From assembly GCA_030529505.1 (NCBI GenBank), contig JAUMWT010000025.1:1-32535 (forward strand): a DNA stretch of 32,535 nucleotides, in the 5' to 3' direction. Both the position numbers and the translations under genes were made by a program. Of this stretch, positions 25,693 through 32,443 are shown in pieces (positions within the stretch are counted from its first letter, which is position 1; each line of letters begins with the position of its first letter). The notes beneath the pieces are model-generated. The model did no database searches, was not told the origin of the DNA, and worked only from the letters and a program-made list of their open reading frames with translations. The DNA is from Allobrachymonas sp. (GTDB lineage: Bacteria > Pseudomonadota > Gammaproteobacteria > Burkholderiales > Burkholderiaceae_C).

Positions 25693-25938
25693 ATGCAACA
25701 AATGACCATCAACACAAACGGCCTGGATCAGATCAAGGCGGCAGTCAAATACCACACCAATCAAGAGCTCACCATTGAGCAGGCGTGCGCCTATGCTTCC
25801 CAAATGGAAGAGCGATGGATGCCGGGTGAGCCTGTATTCTTCGAGATCTCACAGTTCAAGACGCTGTCTGGCCGCCCCGAGGTGATCGACCTCACAGAGG
25901 ATGGTTACGATATTCAAGACATCGAAGATGACAAGTAA
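25693..25938 (+). CDS. Hypothetical small acidic prophage protein
   Basis: An 81-residue protein of unknown function. AAGGAGA lies 6 bases before the ATG. The N-terminal half looks helical (LDQIKAAVKYHTNQELTIEQACAYASQMEER), and the C-terminus is strongly acidic (VIDLTEDGYDIQDIEDDK). It is the first gene behind the palindrome-controlled promoter. Small acidic phage proteins are sometimes inhibitors or DNA mimics, but nothing in the sequence proves that here. It overlaps the next gene by 11 bases. Confidence 0.75.
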   Translation: MQQMTINTNGLDQIKAAVKYHTNQELTIEQACAYASQMEERWMPGEPVFFEISQFKTLSGRPEVIDLTEDGYDIQDIEDDK

Positions 25939-26167
25939 GCACTACAAATGGCAGGCGCAGTGGCAGCGCCTGCCAAATGGCAACCTCAAGCACAGCAGCG
26001 GCCTTGTGGTCGAGTATGATGAGGTTTTGGGCTGGCAAACCGAGGATGCCAGCCTCGCCATTTTCCAAGCCAGCGAGAAGTCTCGCGGCGTGCCGCTGCA
26101 TGACCTGCATCAGCGCCTCATGCGTCTGCTGCGCGAGGCGGCAGAATTCGACGCTAGTCAGCCTTAA
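25928..26167 (+). CDS. Hypothetical small prophage protein
   Basis: A 79-residue protein that I do not recognise. The ATG at 25928 overlaps the end of the upstream gene, suggesting translational coupling; its own ribosome-binding site is weak. It begins basic and Trp/Gln-rich (TSKHYKWQAQWQRLPNGN), followed by a beta-like SGLVVEYDEVLGWQTED and a helical C-terminus (LHDLHQRLMRLLREAAEF). Its last 14 bases overlap the 3' end of the minus-strand Rz1 gene, so the two transcription units run into each other here. With the upstream acidic protein it forms a two-gene unit, and the opposite charges of the termini raise the possibility that they interact (inference). Confidence 0.7.
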   Translation: MTSKHYKWQAQWQRLPNGNLKHSSGLVVEYDEVLGWQTEDASLAIFQASEKSRGVPLHDLHQRLMRLLREAAEFDASQP

Positions 26168-26456
26168 CGGCCCCGCCAAACGACACCCCCGGCCAAGCCC
26201 TGACCAGCCCCGCCTGCTTGGCCTGGCAGTCTTTGTAGCTTTCGACCGTATCCACGATCCACAGCGCCACCGTCTGCGCCTGGCCGTCTGCGATCAGGGG
26301 CAGATCGGCACAGGGTACGGCCAGATCAGCGGGCGGCGGCGGGGGCTGATACACCACCGATGGCCGCGTTGAGGTGGCGCAACCCATCATCATCAAGACA
26401 GGGGCCAGTAACAGTGCGCACAACGTCTTGGCGCACGATGCGGATTTGCTCTGCAT
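26154..26456 (-). CDS. Rz1-like o-spanin lipoprotein
   Basis: A 100-residue outer-membrane lipoprotein of the phage spanin pair. After SKSASCAKTLCALLLAPVLMM comes the lipobox MMGC, which gives a lipid-modified Cys near residue 24. A Pro-rich stretch (PPPPP) typical of Rz1 follows. The C-terminal part (about 65 residues, including DTVESYKDCQAKQAGLV) is longer than in lambda Rz1. It starts inside the Rz gene in another frame (131 bases shared) and extends past its end. With Rz it fuses the two membranes in the last step of lysis. It is the last gene of the late operon. Confidence 0.85.
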   Translation of the reverse strand: MQSKSASCAKTLCALLLAPVLMMMGCATSTRPSVVYQPPPPPADLAVPCADLPLIADGQAQTVALWIVDTVESYKDCQAKQAGLVRAWPGVSFGGAVKAD

Positions 26457-26682
26457 GCTTTGTCCTTTCGGCTTGGTATTGGATGCTGGCCTGTTGGCCT
26501 TTCTCGAGGTCTTGGTCTTTGGCCTGGGCCACGGCTTCGGCAGCGGCTTTCTTGGCTTCGTTCCATTCGGCCTGTACGGCGGCGCTGCCTGCCGCGTGAC
26601 CACGCCAGTAGCCAAGGCCACCGCTGATGCCAGCCACCAGCACGGCGGCCAGCCAGGTTTTAGGGTCGAGTAATGCGATCAT
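26326..26682 (-). CDS. Rz-like i-spanin
   Basis: A 118-residue type II inner-membrane protein. The N-terminal anchor WLAAVLVAGISGGLGYWRGHAAG is followed by a long helical, coiled-coil-prone periplasmic region rich in Ala, Glu, Lys and Gln (AEWNEAKKAAAEAVAQAKDQDLEKGQQASIQYQAERTKHAEQI, in pieces). This is the usual Rz layout. Its ATG overlaps the endolysin stop as ATGA. The Rz1 frame begins within it, so this is the overlapping spanin architecture. The longer frame to 26718 would extend into the endolysin gene and is not used. Confidence 0.85.
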   Translation of the reverse strand: MIALLDPKTWLAAVLVAGISGGLGYWRGHAAGSAAVQAEWNEAKKAAAEAVAQAKDQDLEKGQQASIQYQAERTKHAEQIRIVRQDVVRTVTGPCLDDDGLRHLNAAIGGVSAPAAAR

Positions 26683-27224
26683 GGTTGCACCCCCAGCACC
26701 TTTTTGCACCGCACCCACAGCGCCTGTCGGTCAGCCAGGCCATTGATGCCGCCATTGATGCGGCGCGTCAGGCCGATAAAGTCGCCACGGTCTGCATACA
26801 CATTCAGCCCGTTGCTCTGCCAGAACCACCCCGCGCTGTTCGCGGCGTGCTCCGGCTGCTCCAGCAACTGCGGCCGCTCCAGCAGCGGCAGGCCCAGGGC
26901 TTGCGCGCAGCGCGCGTAATTGGCCCGGCCCGTCACCTGGATCAGGCCACGCCCCATGAAGCGTTTGCCATCGCCGGGCTGCACGTTGCCCAGGTCTTTG
27001 CGCCCCTCGTAGCGGCGCTGCGCGGGCGTCGGCCCCCACAGCTCACGCACGTAGCGCAGCCGTGCCGATTCGTGCCCGATCTGCGCCAGAAACGCTGCCT
27101 GCCGCTGGGGCGTCGTGATGCCGTATTGCTGCATGGCCGCATTAAGTGGCGCGGCCCATACAGCCGCCCGCTCGCGCGGAACGCCCAAGCACCGCGCCAA
27201 ATCATCAACGCTCAACTCGTTCAT
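26679..27224 (-). CDS. Phage endolysin, glycoside hydrolase family 19 (chitinase-like)
   Basis: A 181-residue muramidase-like lysin that cuts peptidoglycan. Family signatures are AAFLAQIGHESARLRYVREL with the catalytic Glu in GHES, and KRFMGRGLIQVTGRANYARCAQALG, the GRGLIQxTGRxNY block. GWFWQSNGLNVYAD and RINGGINGLADR follow in the C-terminal lobe. No signal peptide or SAR segment is visible, so export should depend on the holin. The start is one of two consecutive ATGs; the second (27224) has GGGAG at the better spacing. It overlaps the holin gene by 20 bases and the Rz gene by 4, which shows a tightly coupled lysis cassette. Confidence 0.9.
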   Translation of the reverse strand: MNELSVDDLARCLGVPRERAAVWAAPLNAAMQQYGITTPQRQAAFLAQIGHESARLRYVRELWGPTPAQRRYEGRKDLGNVQPGDGKRFMGRGLIQVTGRANYARCAQALGLPLLERPQLLEQPEHAANSAGWFWQSNGLNVYADRGDFIGLTRRINGGINGLADRQALWVRCKKVLGVQP

Positions 27225-27576
27225 CATCCATCTCCCTTTCCTGTGTATAGGGGTCGTACGCACCCTGCGACCCTGTTACTTTGTCCGCCCAGCCCAAAGC
27301 CAGCCTACGCACGAATTCCGGCGCCAGCGCATACATGGCGTCCAGCGCCCGCGCGCCAATCATCCCGGCCACCATGCCAATCAGCATTGCGGCCATTGGC
27401 TTGCCTTCCGGCGTCAGCCAGTCGGCAACCGATGCGGCGCAGATCAGCCCGATCAGCACATCAGACAAGCAGCGCAGAATGCCCAGCTTCTTGCTGTTGG
27501 CCAGGCCGCGCAAAGCGCCAGGGGCAGCGCCGATCAGCGCCAAAACGACGGGTTCTTTCAGCCATTGCCAATGCAT
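27205..27576 (-). CDS. Phage holin (putative)
   Basis: A 123-residue small membrane protein located just upstream of the endolysin. Three hydrophobic segments can be seen: VVLALIGAAPGALRGLA, LSDVLIGLICAASVADW and MAAMLIGMVAGMIGARALDAMYAL. The C-terminal tail is charged and hydrophilic (YDPYTQEREMDDERVER), as in holins. Function is from position and topology. The start at 27576 is the first with this topology; upstream codons of the longer frame are a shadow of the preceding gene. Confidence 0.75.
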   Translation of the reverse strand: MHWQWLKEPVVLALIGAAPGALRGLANSKKLGILRCLSDVLIGLICAASVADWLTPEGKPMAAMLIGMVAGMIGARALDAMYALAPEFVRRLALGWADKVTGSQGAYDPYTQEREMDDERVER

Positions 27577-28052
27577 TCCTTGCACCTCTTTGTCAGTAGG
27601 AGCGCGTAAGTCCAGAGGTAATTGCCAGTCACCCAGCAAAACGCGGCCATGACGCCGTAGACAAACATGCCTGTGTTGATGGGCGGGTAGGCCGCGTAGA
27701 AGTTCAGGCACACGCAGGCCCAAAGCAGGGCGCTGACCTGCAAGGCGTAGCCAGCCAGCCGGTTGGCGAAGTAGCCGTTGCGCACAGCCCCCAGGTAGGC
27801 CAGGCAGGCCGCAGCAAAAAACAACAGGGCGACGTACTCGTTCCACTGCGTAAGCGAGCTGCCGAAGAAGCCTGCGTACTGCGGCAGCGATACGGTGTCG
27901 TCGTCAAGCAATGCCAGCGCCCACACCATCAGGCAGGTGCCGTTAAGCGTCTCGATCACCGTCGTCGGCGTGCCAAAAAGCCACTTGTAGAAACGCTTGC
28001 GAACGGCCAGCACGTAGTGCACAGCCGGGATCGCCCTGATCCGCTGGTTCAT
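27558..28052 (-). CDS. Prophage polytopic membrane protein of unknown function
   Basis: A 164-residue protein with four predicted membrane segments (LNGTCLMVWALALL, YVALLFFAAACLAYLGAV, ALQVSALLWACVCLNFYAAY, MFVYGVMAAFCWVTGNYLWTYALLL). The N-terminus is basic (NQRIRAIPAVHYVLAVRKRFYKW). GAGGGGG lies upstream of the ATG. The gene overlaps the putative holin start by 19 bases and is first in the lysis cassette. It could be a second holin, an antiholin or a superinfection-related protein; the sequence does not decide. Confidence 0.7.
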   Translation of the reverse strand: MNQRIRAIPAVHYVLAVRKRFYKWLFGTPTTVIETLNGTCLMVWALALLDDDTVSLPQYAGFFGSSLTQWNEYVALLFFAAACLAYLGAVRNGYFANRLAGYALQVSALLWACVCLNFYAAYPPINTGMFVYGVMAAFCWVTGNYLWTYALLLTKRCKECIGNG

Positions 28053-28113
28053 AAATCCCCCTCAATGTGGAAACGCTGGCAAGAAGCGGCCAGCACGCTG
28101 TGCGAGGCGAACG

Positions 28114-28344
28114 TCAGATTTCGCCCTCGGCCTCGATTGGCAGGTCGGGCGCCTCATTCACGATCACGCCGCCCTGCACAAATACCTTCTTGCCTTTTTC
28201 GATCCCCGTCGGGTTGGCCACCTGCACAAAGCCGCCGCCAATCAGCTCAACCGTTGCTGTCTTGCCGGCCACATCCACCGTGCCGATCAACATCGGCTGC
28301 TCGGGCATCAGCTCCCGCAGCCGCCGGTAAATGCTTGTGCTCAT
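28114..28344 (-). CDS. Small beta-rich phage protein, possibly baseplate-associated
   Basis: A 76-residue protein that starts four bases before the hub gene ends (ATGA overlap). After a short helix (YRRLRELMPEQP) the rest is strand-like: MLIGTVDVAGKTATVELIGGGFVQVAN, then GKKVFVQGGVIV. This is OB-like in character and recalls small spike or hub-capping proteins encoded beside hub genes, but the link is positional inference. The longer frame upstream lies inside the hub gene and is not used. Confidence 0.7.
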   Translation of the reverse strand: MSTSIYRRLRELMPEQPMLIGTVDVAGKTATVELIGGGFVQVANPTGIEKGKKVFVQGGVIVNEAPDLPIEAEGEI

Positions 28345-30302
28345 GCCAGGTGCCTTTCCAGCGTGACGGTCTGGTTCACCACCGGCCCGCCACCCGCCTT
28401 GATGCTCACGCTGCGCACCATGCCGCGCCACTCACCATCGGTATCCACCACGCCAACCAGCCCGCCCATCGGCAGCACGCCGGGGTAGCCCGCCGTGGTG
28501 TTCACGGGCAGCGTCATGGTCACGTTGGCGCGCCAGCCGCAGCGCCCCAGCACGGCCTTGGCCCGCTCCGTGTGGGCCGGGGCATCGGTCAACAAGGCAT
28601 CTGTCACCATCGGCGCCAGCACATCGCCCGGCGTGCCGAAGCGCCGCGTGGGCTTGATGGAACCGGCCACGGTGCCAGCCGTATAGACCTTGTTGTAGGC
28701 AGGCTCGCGCACCTCCTCGAAGCTATCCGTTTCGGCGTAGCCGATGGGCAGCACCACATCCGGCGTGGCCCCACCCCACTCCCACGGCATGCTGCTGTAG
28801 CGCGGCATGTAGATCAGCGTCTGCGCCGTCGGGTGGCTCTGCACCACCGCGCCCACGGCATCGGCCACGCGCAGCACGGCGCTCAAAGGTGTGCCCTGGT
28901 GGCTCCACGCCCCGGCGGGGATTTGCCAATCAGGGATGCGCCAATCCACCGTCGTGCCGGTCAACTCCAGCGCCTCGCGCACAAGCTGCTGCGCCATGCG
29001 TTGCTCTGTGTTGGCAAACGTGGCCACGGGCAGTGCATCCAGCGCGCTGGTGGCGCTCGCGCCCGTGATGCTCACGGAATGCTCGGGCCATGCCCGGCTG
29101 CGCCCACGGCTTTGCACGGCAAATATCCACGCCAGGCCGTCGATCTCGATGCGCACCATTTGGGGTTGTCCGTCTTTCGGTGCCAACTGCTCCATCAGCC
29201 ACACGGAGCCGGTTGCGCTCAACTGCCACGCATACCCGCCCTCGTCCGTGCTGATGGTCACTTCTTGGAAGACAACCGGCTCGCCGCCTGGCCACAGCGT
29301 GGCCGACATCTCGTGAATGTGCATGTAAACGTCCAGTGCAGGAACAATGAGTGTTTGCTTTTCACCGGGGCGACGGCGCCGCCCGCAAAAGCCGAAGATC
29401 AGCGAGCCGGTGCCGTGCGCTGGGCGGCAGAACACCAGATCAACCGCCCCGCCCCTGGGGATGAGGCGTCCATCGTCGGGCTGCGCGCCGTCGCCAAACT
29501 GCGGGCCAATGCCCGGCGGCGGGGGCATGCCCGGCTGCCAGCGTACGCCGATCTGCTGGCTGACGATGCGCGCATTGCCAAGCAGTTGCTGCACCGCCGC
29601 AGCCACCCGCGCCCCGTGCTGCCAGCGCGCAGCTTGGCTTGCGCCCAGGCGTTGGCCGAACTGCCACGCGAAAAACGCCGCATCCCCGGCTGGCCGCCCT
29701 TGCTGCCAGCGGGCTGCTGTGCCGCTGCGGGCACGGATGGCCCCCTGCCAAACCACGGCAGCCAGTGCAGACACCTTGCGGCCGGGCTGCCAGCGCACTT
29801 GTGACCGAACCCCCAGGGGTACGGTAATAAACCAGTTTGTGCTAAGGGCAGCAGCAAGCCCTTTGGCCTGCTGCTTGCGCACACAGGCCCCGCGATTCAC
29901 TTTGGATGTACCCCCCCATGTGAAGTGAATAGGGGCAGATGCCCGCTGGGCCGCCTGAAACCTTGCTGCCGCCTTGCTCATCACGGGGCGGTACGTATTG
30001 CTGTCCCACCGCATCCGCAAATCCACACCCACCTCGCCGCAGTCGATCACACCGCTGACCGGCGTGGCCATAGCCAAGTGCAGCTCGGCAGTGATGGCCC
30101 CTGTGTCCACATCCAGATAGACGTAGGCCGGGTCAGGCGTGCCTTGCTGCGCCGTGCCGCCCGCGCCAAACACCAGGTTGGGGCTGTTGCGCTGCTCATG
30201 CGCAAAGACCAGCTTGGTGCCCTTGGCCGCGTCTGCGCCAAAGACGATCTCGCCCCCGGCATCACCACCTTTGGGCTTGGGGCCAAAGACCAGATCGCTC
30301 AT
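28341..30302 (-). CDS. Phage baseplate/tail-hub-like protein with 28-residue Trp repeats
   Basis: A 653-residue structural protein. Residues 1-53 carry LVFG-type strands at 12-residue spacing (Phe 21, 33, 45). Residues 114-258 consist of five full 28-residue units starting RFQ, RKQ, RWQ, RWQ, RWQ, plus a final RWQPG; aromatics recur every 14 residues (115, 129, 157, 171, 185, 199, 213, 227, 255). A Pro-rich linker follows, then two more LVF-type 12-mers (288-311). The C-terminal half (about 320-653) resembles tail hub or late-control proteins: QMVRIEIDGLAWIF, TEQRMAQQLVREALELTG, TPLSAVLRVADAVGAVVQSHP, and final barrel strands GLVGVVDTDGEWRGMVRSVSI. The hub assignment is by pattern and position between tail genes, not by search. 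Confidence 0.8.
   Translation of the reverse strand: MSDLVFGPKPKGGDAGGEIVFGADAAKGTKLVFAHEQRNSPNLVFGAGGTAQQGTPDPAYVYLDVDTGAITAELHLAMATPVSGVIDCGEVGVDLRMRWDSNTYRPVMSKAAARFQAAQRASAPIHFTWGGTSKVNRGACVRKQQAKGLAAALSTNWFITVPLGVRSQVRWQPGRKVSALAAVVWQGAIRARSGTAARWQQGRPAGDAAFFAWQFGQRLGASQAARWQHGARVAAAVQQLLGNARIVSQQIGVRWQPGMPPPPGIGPQFGDGAQPDDGRLIPRGGAVDLVFCRPAHGTGSLIFGFCGRRRRPGEKQTLIVPALDVYMHIHEMSATLWPGGEPVVFQEVTISTDEGGYAWQLSATGSVWLMEQLAPKDGQPQMVRIEIDGLAWIFAVQSRGRSRAWPEHSVSITGASATSALDALPVATFANTEQRMAQQLVREALELTGTTVDWRIPDWQIPAGAWSHQGTPLSAVLRVADAVGAVVQSHPTAQTLIYMPRYSSMPWEWGGATPDVVLPIGYAETDSFEEVREPAYNKVYTAGTVAGSIKPTRRFGTPGDVLAPMVTDALLTDAPAHTERAKAVLGRCGWRANVTMTLPVNTTAGYPGVLPMGGLVGVVDTDGEWRGMVRSVSIKAGGGPVVNQTVTLERHLA
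29544..29963 (-). repeat. Protein-coding repeat: five 84-base (28-codon) units in the hub-like gene
   Basis: Five consecutive 28-codon units encoding residues 114-253, all in the same phase with no insertion or deletion. A sixth partial unit (RWQPG) continues to 29529. Each begins R-(F/K/W)-Q and has a second aromatic 14 residues after the first in units 1-4. DNA identity between units is low, so this is an old, protein-level repeat. Confidence 0.8.
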
Positions 30303-30315
30303 GCTTGCCGGGGCC

Positions 30316-30747
30316 TCAGGTCAGGCGCAGGCTCACGACGGGCAGCTTGCCGCCCTTGTAGAGCAGCACGCCGTCGGCCGGGCCGGTGGCCGCGCCCTCA
30401 ATCTGCAAGCCGCCTTTGTCCGAGCCTTTGGGCACCACGGCACAGTCAAAGGCCCAGTGGCCTGCAGCCGTCACCATGCGCGCCCACAGGGCCTCGCCGG
30501 ATGCCGCCACCAGTTGGCGCTCTGCACCGCTGCTGGCCAGCAGCAATGCGCCGCTCTCGACCTTGCCGCAGGGCTTGTCCAGCTCAATACTGGCCAGCTC
30601 CGTGCCGCCATCCACGCCCGCGCCGGGCCACTCGCCGCCCATGATGCGGATGCGCGCATGGCCGTCGCCCGCATCCAGCCAGGCCAGCATGCCTTGCAGG
30701 CGCGCCGCGCGCAGCTCGGCAGATACGGCCAAGGCTGGGGCGCTCAT
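30316..30747 (-). CDS. Hypothetical phage structural protein
   Basis: A 143-residue protein, not recognised. It appears beta-rich: MLAWLDAGDGHARIRIMGG, TELASIELDKPCGKV, and ALWARMVTAAGHWAFDCAV followed by ADGVLLYKGGKLPVVSLRL. It sits between a probable Ig/CnaB-like protein and the hub-like protein, with a 4-base ATGA overlap to the former and 13 bases to the latter. A role in the tail or tail tip is inferred from position only. Confidence 0.75.
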   Translation of the reverse strand: MSAPALAVSAELRAARLQGMLAWLDAGDGHARIRIMGGEWPGAGVDGGTELASIELDKPCGKVESGALLLASSGAERQLVAASGEALWARMVTAAGHWAFDCAVVPKGSDKGGLQIEGAATGPADGVLLYKGGKLPVVSLRLT

Positions 30748-31130
30748 TCGGGCATCCTTTCAGGGCGCAGGCTGTCGGCGGCCACGGCCACGAACTTGCC
30801 GGTGTGGTCGTAGCTCAGCACCGTGTACACGCGCTCCATGTCGATGTAATCGAAGCGGTACACGCCCGTTTTGGGGTCGCTCCACGTCTCGGCGACGGGG
30901 TTGCCCGTGGCCTGGTCGTGCAGGCGCACCTTGCGCCACACGGGCACCTCTCCACCCTCTGGCGCACCCTTGGGCAGCTCTTTGACGGTGCCTGCAACGT
31001 AGCCCAGCCCACCCCGGTACACGTCGCGCGTGAGCAGTTGCGCGGGCAGCGCCTGCTTTTGCAGCAGCCCGCCGCCTTTGAGCTGGATGGACGCCAACGA
31101 CAGCCCGAGCAGAATCGGTTGCGCGCTCAT
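30744..31130 (-). CDS. Phage protein with carboxypeptidase-regulatory-like (transthyretin-type) fold
   Basis: A 128-residue protein. The order GYVAGTVKELP, PVWRKVRLHDQATGNPVAETWSDPKTGVYRFDYIDMERVYTVLSYDHTGKFVAVAADSL (in pieces) follows the pattern of carboxypeptidase-regulatory or CnaB-like beta-sandwiches: a G-x-V strand, an xVRL strand with a G-x-x-V turn, S-D-x-x-G-x-Y-x-F, and a Y-T-V strand. Such domains decorate phage tails. The ATG at 31130 is used; a TTG three codons upstream overlaps the previous gene's stop. The previous gene ends two bases before it. Confidence 0.75.
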   Translation of the reverse strand: MSAQPILLGLSLASIQLKGGGLLQKQALPAQLLTRDVYRGGLGYVAGTVKELPKGAPEGGEVPVWRKVRLHDQATGNPVAETWSDPKTGVYRFDYIDMERVYTVLSYDHTGKFVAVAADSLRPERMPE

Positions 31131-31132
31131 GA

Positions 31133-32401
31133 TTACCAAGGCCCTGTGATGTCCAGCGCAACAGAACCAGCGCCAGATCCGTAAAAGGTGTTGACCAGCA
31201 AGACCTTGCGCCCCGGAAGCCCCGCCACTCCATCGAGCACCGTCAGGTGCCCAAGGTTCTGCTGATGCAAGACGTGATAGAGGCCGCGCAAACGCCCTCG
31301 CAACGTGCCACCCTCCTCCTGTAGCCAGGCTGGATGCAACAGGAGCCCGTTTCCGGCCCCGTTGGGAAAAGGAACGCTCGACTGAAGGCCGCTTGCCTTT
31401 GTCGTCCCTTGAAAGACATCCAGGGATAAGGGCCGAAACGCCTCCGGCAGACCCTCGCCCAGATACCTTCTCAGCAGCAACCTTCCCTCAGCCTTGTCCA
31501 AGAGCCCAAGGTTTCCCGGACGGCCGACTGAGAAATCATCTCGAACGCGTCGGTCATTTACGTGTGCGCACAGCAATGATGCAAAAGCATCGGCAGATTG
31601 GAGGCTGTCGATGTCGCCCCAGCCCCAAGGTAGCAGTCCGTTTACATTAAGCAATGGCTGCAAGAGTGGGTAGCAGGTTTTATCGTCTCCCGCAATGACC
31701 CAGTGCCTCGCCCCGGCAGAAGGAGCGTTGCGCTCCGAGTAGTTGTTTGAATAGGTCGCGTAATACCACTTGAACCATCCCGAGCACATATCGTTGCCAC
31801 TACCCTTGGGCACCTCGTTCTTGGTCGGATCGGACGGATCAAAAGGCGCACGTGCACCGACGAAGGTGTCCAGGTCGCTCATGTTTTGTGCCATCGTCAC
31901 GCGACCGAACTTGGCCCATGTGGTGGTGTAACCAGCCGGGCATGAATCATCCACGCGCAACACGTTTTGGGTGGATTGCGGATCGGCGCTGCGCAGCACC
32001 AGTTTCTGGCCGCCGTCATCAAACAGGCTTTCCCAGCCCAGCGGCGCGGTGCGCATTTGCAAGGTTTGCCCCGGCGCGGCCTGGGCTTCGGGCAGCTCGG
32101 CCTCCAGCTCAATGGTGAGCGTATTGGCTCCCTCAACCGACACGACGCGATGCGCGCCGTTGTAGCCTGCGGGCACGGCGTTTTCGATCTGCACCACCTG
32201 GTGCTCAAGGTAGCCGTGGCCTGCGCATTGGATGGTGGCCTTGGTGCCTTGGCAAGTGATCGACTGAATGGGCCGCACGTTAAAGCCGGTCACACAGCAG
32301 GCGCGCAACATGGCCGTGAGGGCGCCCCAGTTGTTGTCAATAACAGGTGCGCCTTGCATGCCGCTGTGCATCCATCTGACGCTTGCATTCATAACTGCCA
32401 T
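31133..32401 (-). CDS. Phage structural protein, large, unknown role
   Basis: A 422-residue protein with AAGGAGAG 9 bases upstream of its ATG. The N-terminus (VRWMHSGMQGAPVIDNNWGALTAMLRACCVTGFN) and the segment APLGWESLFDDGGQKLVLRS...NVLRVDDSC are of a type I associate with conserved prophage virion proteins of Burkholderiales and relatives, but no function is known to me. Residues about 45-115 read as a beta-rich domain (TKATIQCAGHGYLEHQVVQIENAVPAGYNGAHRVVSV). The C-terminal half contains several Trp/Gly-rich stretches and ends VLLVNTFYGSGAGSVALDITGPW. A tail or adhesion role is inferred from operon position. Confidence 0.8.
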   Translation of the reverse strand: MAVMNASVRWMHSGMQGAPVIDNNWGALTAMLRACCVTGFNVRPIQSITCQGTKATIQCAGHGYLEHQVVQIENAVPAGYNGAHRVVSVEGANTLTIELEAELPEAQAAPGQTLQMRTAPLGWESLFDDGGQKLVLRSADPQSTQNVLRVDDSCPAGYTTTWAKFGRVTMAQNMSDLDTFVGARAPFDPSDPTKNEVPKGSGNDMCSGWFKWYYATYSNNYSERNAPSAGARHWVIAGDDKTCYPLLQPLLNVNGLLPWGWGDIDSLQSADAFASLLCAHVNDRRVRDDFSVGRPGNLGLLDKAEGRLLLRRYLGEGLPEAFRPLSLDVFQGTTKASGLQSSVPFPNGAGNGLLLHPAWLQEEGGTLRGRLRGLYHVLHQQNLGHLTVLDGVAGLPGRKVLLVNTFYGSGAGSVALDITGPW

Positions 32402-32443
32402 TTGTTTCTCTCCTTGTCTCTGATTTGGGTTTGATCGGATGGT

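Noticed and set aside
28017-29804. Plus-strand frame of 595 codons across the hub-like gene
   Set aside because: The minus strand holds a convincing gene with ATGA overlaps to its neighbour. The plus frame is rich in Arg/His/Ala and has no motif.
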